From Actinomycetota bacterium (GTDB lineage: Bacteria > Actinomycetota > Thermoleophilia > RBG-16-64-13): a DNA stretch of 18,580 bases. The DNA lies in contig PMIZ01000117.1 in NCBI GenBank assembly GCA_003157225.1, forward strand, positions 1 to 18,580, given 5' to 3'. A program made the position numbers and the translations under genes. Positions 13,390 to 18,580 of this stretch are shown here, piece after piece (positions within the stretch are counted from its first letter, which is position 1; each line of letters opens with the position of its first letter). The notes beneath the pieces are model-generated. The model was given only the letters and a program-made list of their open reading frames with translations, searched no databases and was not told the DNA's origin.

Positions 13390-14673
13390 ATGGAAACGGT
13401 CAACCCGGCTGAGAGTCCACATTGTGCGACCTGTGGGGCGGAGCTGGTAGAGGACGCCGCCGTCTGGTGCCCGCGTTGCGGCGCGGCCGTCTTGCCCGAA
13501 GCCATCTGTTGGGACGTAGCCCCGTCGGCTTCGCAGCCGGGGGTCAAGCGTTCTGATCAGACGATGGATCTCGCCAAAGTCGACACCGCCGCAGCTTCCG
13601 ACAGCCAACCCGTCGACGAATCCCCGGGGCGCCTCGGGTGGCGTGCCCGGGTCCCACGGCTGAAGGGCCGCCGAGCAGTCCTCGCCGTGGTGGCCGTGAG
13701 TGTGGTGGTGCTGGCGTGCGTGGCTGTAGGCGGCTTCTTCGCGATCCGAGACGCCGTCACCTCGGCCGCTACCCTCTTCCCGGTGACGCTCACGGACGCT
13801 TCCGGCGCCAACAAGGTGGGCTACATCGACAAGGGCGGCGCCATGGTTATAGAGCTGGGGGCCTTTTCGGAATCCGCGGGCTCGTCGTTTGTCGAGGGCT
13901 TGGCTCAGGTGTTCGTGGGCGACAAAGCCGGCTTCATCGACACCAAGGGCCGCGTTGTCATCCAGCCGCGCTTCTCCGGCACCAACGGCTTCAAGGAGGG
14001 GCGGGCGCTCGTGTGGCTCGCCGACGGCTGCGCCTACATCGACAAGAAGGGCGCCTATGTGGTCCCGCCCGGCCTCTACTCGGACGGGCACGACTTCTCG
14101 GAGGGGTTGGCCGCGGTGGCAGTCACCGAGGGCGACCAGATCCGCTACGGCTACGTCGATCGCAGCGGGACCCTGGCGATCAAGCCCCAGTTCGTCGCGG
14201 CCGGTGAGTTCTCCGAGGGTTTGGCTCCCGCGGAGGTGGTCGACGAGAAAGGCAGGAGCCAGTGGGGCTACATCGACACCACCGGTAGATGGGTGATCGT
14301 GCCACAGTTCGAGTATGCCGACGGGTTCTCCGAGGGGTTTGCCGCGGTGATGCCCCCTGCATCCTCGTCCGCTCTCGGCCTCTGGGGCTACATCGACAAG
14401 ACCGGCGCCGTAGCTATCCCGGCGCGGTTCACCGTCGCGACGCGGTTCTCCGAAGGCTTGGCCGCGGCTGCCCAGAACAATGCGCCGAACGGCGGCCCCG
14501 TCTACGGCTACATCGACACCAGCGGAACCTTCGTCATCCCTGCCCAGTACGCATCCGCCGGGCGGTTCTCCGGAGGCCTCGCCTCGGTGGTTGTCAGGGA
14601 TGCGAGCGGTACCGCGCAGCGGAGCTACATCGACCAGACGGGCAAGGTCGTCTGGACCCACGCGGGGCCGTGA
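13390..14673 (+). CDS. Zinc-ribbon and WG-repeat membrane protein 2
   Basis: A 427-residue paralogue of the preceding protein. An N-terminal zinc ribbon (C12-x2-C15, C27-x2-C30) is followed by a Ser/Asp-rich linker, a transmembrane helix (about 97-118) and seven full WG-type repeats plus a final half unit ending in YIDQTGKVVW. Repeat units include YGYIDTSGTFVIPAQ and WGYIDTTGRWVIVPQ, each closed by FSEGLA or a variant. The zinc ribbon would be cytoplasmic and the repeats external. The ATG at 13390 lies 29 nt after the upstream stop, with GGGGGG about ten bases before it, so the gene continues the glgP operon. The two proteins share the repeat consensus but differ at the N-terminus, which suggests duplication followed by domain gain or loss. 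Function unknown. Confidence 0.83.
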   Translation: METVNPAESPHCATCGAELVEDAAVWCPRCGAAVLPEAICWDVAPSASQPGVKRSDQTMDLAKVDTAAASDSQPVDESPGRLGWRARVPRLKGRRAVLAVVAVSVVVLACVAVGGFFAIRDAVTSAATLFPVTLTDASGANKVGYIDKGGAMVIELGAFSESAGSSFVEGLAQVFVGDKAGFIDTKGRVVIQPRFSGTNGFKEGRALVWLADGCAYIDKKGAYVVPPGLYSDGHDFSEGLAAVAVTEGDQIRYGYVDRSGTLAIKPQFVAAGEFSEGLAPAEVVDEKGRSQWGYIDTTGRWVIVPQFEYADGFSEGFAAVMPPASSSALGLWGYIDKTGAVAIPARFTVATRFSEGLAAAAQNNAPNGGPVYGYIDTSGTFVIPAQYASAGRFSGGLASVVVRDASGTAQRSYIDQTGKVVWTHAGP

Positions 14674-14771
14674 CCAAGGGGGTCCCGAGGGTATGAGGCA
14701 TCTCGCGCGCCTACCTGCTCGCCTATGCCGCAACGGCTACGTCGTGGGATGCAACCCCGCACCGCCCCCAT

Positions 14772-15449
14772 CTATCGTGTGCTCAAGACCCGGTCCGCCC
14801 ATCGCGCCGCCGCCCGGGCCGTGAAGTAGCAGTAGGGAATGCCGATCGGTAGGAACGACACGAGCAGGTAGATGAGCACGCCCCACGCGTCCTCCATCCC
14901 GACCGGGATGGGATGGAAGAAGAAGACCGCCCTCAGAGTCGGGCTGGGGAGCCACTCGGCGGGCACCGGAAGCAACAGAACCCATGCGACTACGACGAGA
15001 ACAATCGCGCGCCTGACCCTCCTTTGCTCCGTTCGGGGGCGCGCCAGGTAGACGTACACGAATGCCGCTAGTGGCGCCGGCAGGTAGATGGGGACCAGTA
15101 CGAACGGCAACCCGGATGTCCAGGAGAGACTGACCCGCCAGACAAAGACCACGATCTCCACCGAGATCCCCGCCCAGAGGCCGAGCGCGACGATGATGGC
15201 CGCCGCCTCCCGCCCGAACACACGCAGGATCGGCTTGGGAGGCGGCTCTGGCAGCCATTCGACTTCCCTTCTCAGTACCTGTTCGACCTCGGAGCAGCCC
15301 AGCGGGCGACTGTTGACGAGCTGGGCGGCGGGAATCGTGCCAGGACGCCGTAAGACCTGCCCGGCGGGGTTCTCGAGCGTCCACTCGTCCCGATACTGGA
15401 TGAGGACTTCAGCAGTGCCGTCTTCAGCCTCGCTCAGGTAGCAATCCAT
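14772..15449 (-). CDS. Hypothetical four-helix membrane protein
   Basis: No family was recognised. The 225-residue protein starts with a soluble acidic part of about 75 residues (DCYLSEAEDGTAEVLIQYRDEW onwards, ending in a Pro-rich EPPPKP). It then has four hydrophobic helices (about 81-104, 113-135, 147-165 and 188-209) with basic residues after the second helix (RPRTEQRRVRR), consistent with an inside loop. The C-terminus ARAAARWADRVLSTR is basic. The ATG at 15449 has GGGAGG ten bases upstream, a little far but the best choice. The gene converges with the second WG-repeat gene across a 98-nt gap without a clear terminator. Codon use is typical of the window, so it is very likely a real gene. 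Confidence 0.7.
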   Translation of the reverse strand: MDCYLSEAEDGTAEVLIQYRDEWTLENPAGQVLRRPGTIPAAQLVNSRPLGCSEVEQVLRREVEWLPEPPPKPILRVFGREAAAIIVALGLWAGISVEIVVFVWRVSLSWTSGLPFVLVPIYLPAPLAAFVYVYLARPRTEQRRVRRAIVLVVVAWVLLLPVPAEWLPSPTLRAVFFFHPIPVGMEDAWGVLIYLLVSFLPIGIPYCYFTARAAARWADRVLSTR

Positions 15450-16028
15450 GCGTCGTCTGCCTCCCTCGCTTCTAGGTCGGTAGGCCGCGCGCAGACCGGT
15501 GAGTGTTCACAGGCGCGCATGGTTCGGGGCGCTTCTGGGGGGAACCGGGAGGTGCCAGCGAGGCGGCGCCACGGATGTGCGGAGGACCCACGATGCTATC
15601 TCGGGGGCGCGCTCATGGTCAGCGTAGGGCGGGTCACGCCAACGTGATCTCACTGAACGTGAACCCATGACCGGATCGCCCCCCGTTCTCATGCAGTTCT
15701 GATCTGGAACCCTTCCAACTGGCTCGTTCGCCATCCCCTCAGACATGGGGCAGGCGACCTCAGCTGCCCCAAAGGCTCCAAACGTCACTCTATCAGGGGG
15801 AGTGTCCTCCGTGAGCACGCTTCCGGCCTACGCCCTGCCCCGGCCGCGCAGCTGTTCGACACGATCGACACGGTTGGTCCCAGCAGCATGATCGATTCCA
15901 ATCCCACTGAGTCTCTAGAGGCGCTGGGGGCCGCTTTGCCAGCCCTCCCGGGTTTGCGGGGCCGCCTTTCGCGGTACTGGCTCAGGTAATAATCCAATCT
16001 TGTGACCGTCCACGAAAAGGACCATGCC
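15450..16028. other. 579-bp intergenic stretch with dyads and a possible gene relic
   Basis: No gene is supported here. GGGGCAG (15747-15753) pairs with CTGCCCC (15764-15770), but no T run follows on either strand. A cluster of overlapping TCAC/GTGA inverted repeats lies at 15632-15666. On the minus strand 15738-15634 is an open frame of 34 codons that begins after a stop and ends HGFTFSEITLA, with the look of a gene tail without its body. TAATAAT at 15987-15993 may be the -10 region for the DksA-family gene. Confidence 0.5.
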
Positions 16029-16397
16029 ATGGACCCCAAGCTAGCCAAACGCCGGCTTCTCCAGCTCCGCCGCCAACTGACGACCCTCGATGACGACGCC
16101 ACCAACTCCCTCGCCGTCTCGCTGGAGGAGGAGTCCGGCGACGAGGCCTACGACCAGCACCAGGCCGACGTGGGCACGGTCACCCTCAATCGGGAGATGG
16201 ACCTCTCCCTACAGGGGAACACCGAGCACCTGCTCACCCAAGTGGACCGGGCTTTGGAGAAGATCGAAGAAGGCACCTACGGCATCTGCGACCGGGGCGG
16301 AGAGCCCATCGAAGAGGGCCGCCTGGAGGCCGCGCCCTACGCCACGCTCTGCATGAAGCACCAGAAGGAGCTGGAGCGGTCGGGGGAGATGCGCTGA
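16029..16397 (+). CDS. DksA/TraR-family protein with partly lost zinc site
   Basis: A 122-residue protein with a predicted N-terminal coiled coil (about 3-80) and a C-terminal DksA/TraR zinc-finger fold (83-112). Members bind the secondary channel of RNA polymerase or are stress-related relatives such as YteA. The core YGICDRGGEPIEEGRLEA and ATLCMKHQKELE retain C87 and C108, but the second and fourth cysteines of the C4 finger are G90 and H111, so zinc binding may be lost or altered. The stretch YDQHQADVGTVTLNREMDLSL matches the YteA-like branch more than E. coli DksA. The ATG at 16029 has AAAAGG eight bases upstream and is preferred to the in-frame GTG at 16002. It stands alone between two long non-coding stretches. 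Confidence 0.88.
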   Translation: MDPKLAKRRLLQLRRQLTTLDDDATNSLAVSLEEESGDEAYDQHQADVGTVTLNREMDLSLQGNTEHLLTQVDRALEKIEEGTYGICDRGGEPIEEGRLEAAPYATLCMKHQKELERSGEMR

Positions 16398-16696
16398 GCG
16401 GGGGGAGAGCCGGCGCCGGGGGGCCCTGGGGGGGCTAGGCTCCGCCCTCGTGGTCAGCCAGCCGCGAGGCTGCTGCTCGTGAGAAAATCCCCAATTCTGA
16501 GGGGAAGCCTGGCGCTTCGATGAACAGCCCGGCTTCGTCTCTCTCGGAATCCGCGACAAGCGCTTCATGGTGCAGGGCCGCTACATGTCCATGGTGATGT
16601 GTGACGGGTAGGACGTCCTACGCGCATGAGCTCGGTAGACGAGCCCATGTCCGTTCTGCTCTGATGAACCTGCGGACGATCCAACTCGGGGGGTTG

Positions 16697-16845
16697 CTCT
16701 TCTTCATCAGCTATGCACGTTCCATCTCAAATGAGCCGAGTGGATTGCCTTCCGGCTTGAGGAGGCCGGACACATCGCGGTCGTGCAGGCTTGGGGTCTT
16801 CGGCCCGGCGAGAAATCCGTACTGCGCATGGACAAGGCTGTCTGA
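16697..16845 (+). pseudogene. TIR-domain protein relic, frameshifted and truncated
   Basis: Two adjacent frames together rebuild the start of a bacterial TIR domain. LFFISYARSIS is read from 16697, then one base is missing and AEWIAFRLEEAGHIAVVQAW continues from 16735, followed by GLRPGEKSVLRMDKAV and a stop at 16843. Intact proteins of this TIR type read about FISYxxxDxxWAEWIAWxLExAGYxxxxQAWDFxPGxxFVxxMxxA, so order and spacing agree once a base is restored near 16734. The rest of the domain, including the usual catalytic Glu region, is not detectable downstream. TIR proteins of this kind are often NAD+-degrading components of defence systems, so this may be the remains of a defence gene. 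Confidence 0.6.
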
Positions 16846-17091
16846 GAAGCGAGGCCGTGTTGGAGTAGACCCTCCTGGTCTCTTCGGTGTGAGAAGTCCT
16901 TCGCACCTGTGTGGAATTGGAACCAGATCGTAACGAGTCTAGAGAGGCCAGTCACGCGCCTCATCAGAAAGGCGCCCTCGCACGGTTGCTGGGTTGTGCT
17001 CTCTAGGTGCACGTGCATTCTTCCCCAGTATAAGAAGTGCCGCTACGCGATTGTGTGAAACGTCATTCTCGCGAAAGGCATTCACCGGCCA

Positions 17092-17120
17092 TTGACAAGC
17101 TGAGCCGTTGTTACTAAGTT
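17092..17120 (+). promoter_or_regulatory. Promoter-like site upstream of the structured leader
   Basis: A perfect TTGACA (17092-17097) is followed after 17 bp by TAAGTT (17115-17120), which matches three of six -10 positions. TACTAA at 17112-17117 is an alternative. The start would lie near 17127, just before the first hairpin, giving a leader of about 325 nt to the HD-GYP gene. Confidence 0.45.
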
Positions 17121-17126
17121 ACTTGT

Positions 17127-17376
17127 AGCATCAAGCACTGCTGAAGGTGCTTGCTTGACTTTCGGGTCCGGTCAATACCCGAAATCGAGACGTGGAGGTC
17201 CTGAGGTGAATGGGACCGTATGGGCCTCTGGGATGCGACAGCAAAGGCCGAGGCGTAGCGGATGATCCGACGGCTCGGGCGTAGGAGAGGAGAGAGAGAT
17301 GTGGCTCAAGTGCTACTAGGCTAAGCCTGTCGCTCACTCTGGCCGATAACTAGGAAGGCCATTAGTGCACTTCCCG
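17127..17376 (+). ncRNA. Candidate structured 5' leader (possible regulatory RNA)
   Basis: Hairpins occur one after another: CAAGCAC (17132-17138) with GTGCTTG (17147-17153); TTTCGGGT (17160-17167) with ACCCGAAA (17177-17184); GGAAG (17353-17357) with CTTCC (17370-17374). GAGGTCC (17195-17201) can pair either within GGTCC/GGACC (17213-17217) or, longer, with GGGCCTC (17222-17228). GGCCT (17223-17227) can also pair with AGGCC (17245-17249), and CCGAG (17248-17252) with CTCGG (17274-17278). Such competing pairings are what a switch would need. It does not match the c-di-GMP-I consensus or any riboswitch class I know. Relation to the HD-GYP gene downstream is inferred from position. Confidence 0.3.
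17299..17319 (+). other. Possible six-codon upstream ORF
   Basis: ATG at 17299 opens the frame MWLKCY and stops with TAG at 17317. It is directly preceded by the purine run GGAGAGGAGAGAGAG, a strong though closely placed ribosome site. It falls within the structured leader of the HD-GYP gene and could be a leader peptide, or chance. Confidence 0.2.
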
Positions 17377-17450
17377 ACGTAGACTGGCCAGGTAGTGTGG
17401 GGCAAGCCGAGATAGATGGAGTTTTTAGCCCGCTCCCGTTTTGGTCGCGC

Positions 17451-18580
17451 ATGACGCGCCAAGATTGGGCGAAGGTCTACGTGGCTGTCTTGGGCCTTCT
17501 GGCTGTGGGCCTCCTGAGCTTCCTTGTGTATGCCCAGGCGTATATGCCTGGGCTACATCCTGCTGCACCCTTCCCGTGGGTGAGCTTCCTCGTTCTGGTG
17601 GTCCTCGCCATCTTCGCCGAGGCGTACACCATCAACGTCGCACCCGGAGTAGACATGTCTGCGGGCTTTCTGGCCTGCTTCCTCGGCGGCGCTGTTGTTG
17701 GTCCTCTCGGAGGATTCCTCATTGCTGTCGCGAGTCAGCTGCCAGGTCTGGCTCATCGCCAGTGGGAGCGCTCCATCTGCTATACCTCGACCATGGCATT
17801 TGTCAGCGGCGGCAGCTCGTTGCCCTATTGGGCGGCTCTCATCGCGGTTGGGCACAACGGCGCCGCTTCGGCAGCTGTGGTCGCCGCTGTGGGGTTGGGC
17901 GCGGGAGTTCTCTATGAGCTCTTGAACTATGTGCTCGCAGTGCCCGTGGTCTGGCTCAGACGAGGCGTGGGGTTCATACGAATCTGGCGAGAGGCGGTCA
18001 AGCCTTTTCTACCATTCTCCTTGTTCTTCCTCGCGATCAGCCTCGGGCTCATCTCGGTCTATCGCATGTACCTTCCGGCGAATGGCGGAGCATCCAATCC
18101 CTACTCGACCCTCCTCGTCGTTCTCTGTCTACTCCCAGTCGTGGGCCTCATCTACGCCTTTCGGGCCTTCGCCCAGCAGCGCCAACTGGCCAAGAGCAAC
18201 GCGCGCCTGGCCCTCCGCAACGAGCGGCTGGCCCTGCAGGCCGTGGCCAGTCAGGTCACCGCGCTCGACCTCAAGGACAACTACACCGCCCGCCACTCGG
18301 CCGCTGTGGCCCGGTGGGCCCTCGATATCGCCGAAGCCTTGGAGCTGGGCGAGCGCGATCGCAACCTCACCCACCTTGCCAGCCTGCTGCACGACGTGGG
18401 CAAGATCGGGATACCGGACGAGGTGCTCAAATCCCCAGCGAGGCTCGACCGGCTCAACTGGAGCCTCATCGAGGGCCACTGCTACAACGGCTACAAGATC
18501 TTGAAGAACATCGACCAGTTCGACGAGCTGGCCACGGTTGTCCTCCACCACCACGAGCGCTTCGACGGCACCGGCTACCC
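17451..18580 (+). CDS. Membrane HD-GYP domain phosphodiesterase (partial)
   Basis: The frame is open from ATG at 17451 to the window edge (376 codons seen, C-terminus missing). The first 240 residues hold about seven hydrophobic helices, including AGFLACFLGGAVVGPLGGFL (71-90). A basic coiled segment (about 242-265, QQRQLAKSNARLALRNERLAL) links them to a metal-dependent HD domain: H282 in YTARHS, H314-D315 in SLLHDVGKIGIPDEVL, H343 in IEGHCYNGYKIL, and HHHERFDGTGY (366-376), the HD-GYP signature. Such proteins hydrolyse cyclic di-GMP (or cGAMP) at the inner membrane face in response to a signal sensed by the membrane part; the ligand is unknown. The ATG lacks a clear ribosome site; an in-frame GTG at 17397 is an alternative. 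Codons in the first half are visibly less GC-biased than in the HD-GYP half. Confidence 0.88.
   Translation, partial: MTRQDWAKVYVAVLGLLAVGLLSFLVYAQAYMPGLHPAAPFPWVSFLVLVVLAIFAEAYTINVAPGVDMSAGFLACFLGGAVVGPLGGFLIAVASQLPGLAHRQWERSICYTSTMAFVSGGSSLPYWAALIAVGHNGAASAAVVAAVGLGAGVLYELLNYVLAVPVVWLRRGVGFIRIWREAVKPFLPFSLFFLAISLGLISVYRMYLPANGGASNPYSTLLVVLCLLPVVGLIYAFRAFAQQRQLAKSNARLALRNERLALQAVASQVTALDLKDNYTARHSAAVARWALDIAEALELGERDRNLTHLASLLHDVGKIGIPDEVLKSPARLDRLNWSLIEGHCYNGYKILKNIDQFDELATVVLHHHERFDGTGY

Larger units (their letters stand above)
16398..17450. other. 1,053-bp low-GC stretch: gene relics followed by structured leader
   Basis: No intact gene is supported. Base composition is visibly less GC-rich than in the flanking genes, and frames are broken throughout. 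From 16501 to 16611 a 36-codon plus-strand frame lies between two stops and reads GFVSLGIRDKRFMVQGRYM near its end; I do not recognise it. From 16697 to 16845 there is a TIR-domain relic. From 17092 a promoter-like site and a run of hairpins lead to the HD-GYP gene. About 16846-17090 shows nothing I can name. Confidence 0.6.

Noticed and set aside
13318..14733. Minus-strand frame of 471 codons with repeated VDVA phrases
   Set aside because: The repetition is the antisense reading of the WG repeats on the plus strand.
15747..15770. Terminator for the membrane protein or DksA region
   Set aside because: The 7-bp GC stem has a ten-base loop and no T run on either strand.
15507..15818. Minus-strand frame of 103 codons as a gene
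   Set aside because: No ribosome site, no motif and shadow-like composition; it runs over the dyad cluster.
16707..17018. Minus-strand frame of 103 codons
   Set aside because: It runs opposite to the TIR relic, with no start signal and no recognisable family.
17127..17376. Cyclic di-GMP-I (GEMM) riboswitch before the HD-GYP gene
   Set aside because: The conserved GEMM core around GGGACGCAAAGCC and its GAAA-type loop are not present; only a loose resemblance at 17229-17250 was found.

Overview
The window is a high-GC bacterial chromosome segment, gene-dense except near its right end. GTG starts, strong Shine-Dalgarno sites, one apparently leaderless gene and the gene content (WG-repeat proteins, DUF3417-type glucan phosphorylase, a GH3-like adenylating enzyme, YteA-like DksA protein) fit a deep-branching Actinomycetota or a similar high-GC lineage. 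The taxon is an inference; the envelope-glycan genes at the left end would also suit a planctomycete-like origin. No rRNA, tRNA, CRISPR or intact transposase was seen.

Layout. (1) 1-3369, minus strand: a membrane-anchored protein with an Ada-like Cys/His site, a WecA/TagO-type polyprenyl-phosphate GlcNAc-1-phosphate transferase and an O-antigen polymerase/ligase-like protein cut by the window edge. The last two overlap by ATGA. A universal stress protein with its own promoter precedes them. (2) 3502-5776, plus strand: queF-queC-queD-queE, the steps from dihydroneopterin triphosphate to preQ1, with queF apparently leaderless. (3) 5876-6469: a Gly/Pro-rich protein with a LiaF-like four-helix membrane domain. 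(4) 6627-7459, minus strand: a VapBC-type toxin-antitoxin pair whose two genes are separated by a long imperfect inverted repeat. (5) 7584-8780 (minus) and 8948-9220 (plus): a GH3-like enzyme divergent from a small winged-helix-like protein, then a clear terminator. (6) 9420-14673, plus strand: glgP followed by two membrane-anchored WG-repeat paralogues. (7) 14772-15449 (minus): a four-helix membrane protein of unknown function. (8) 16029-16397: a DksA/TraR-family protein with a half-lost zinc site. (9) 17451-end: a membrane HD-GYP phosphodiesterase, cut by the window edge.

The two long non-coding stretches are informative. 16398-17450 is visibly less GC-rich. It holds the frameshifted relic of a TIR-domain gene, then a promoter-like site followed by about 330 nt of dense hairpins with competing pairings and a six-codon upstream ORF, leading to the HD-GYP gene. 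This is the best candidate for an undescribed element here: a structured, possibly regulatory, 5' leader. A second candidate is a small repeat sharing CTAGGCGTC and GCTTCAGCAG at two gene ends, with a related core in the VapBC inverted repeat.
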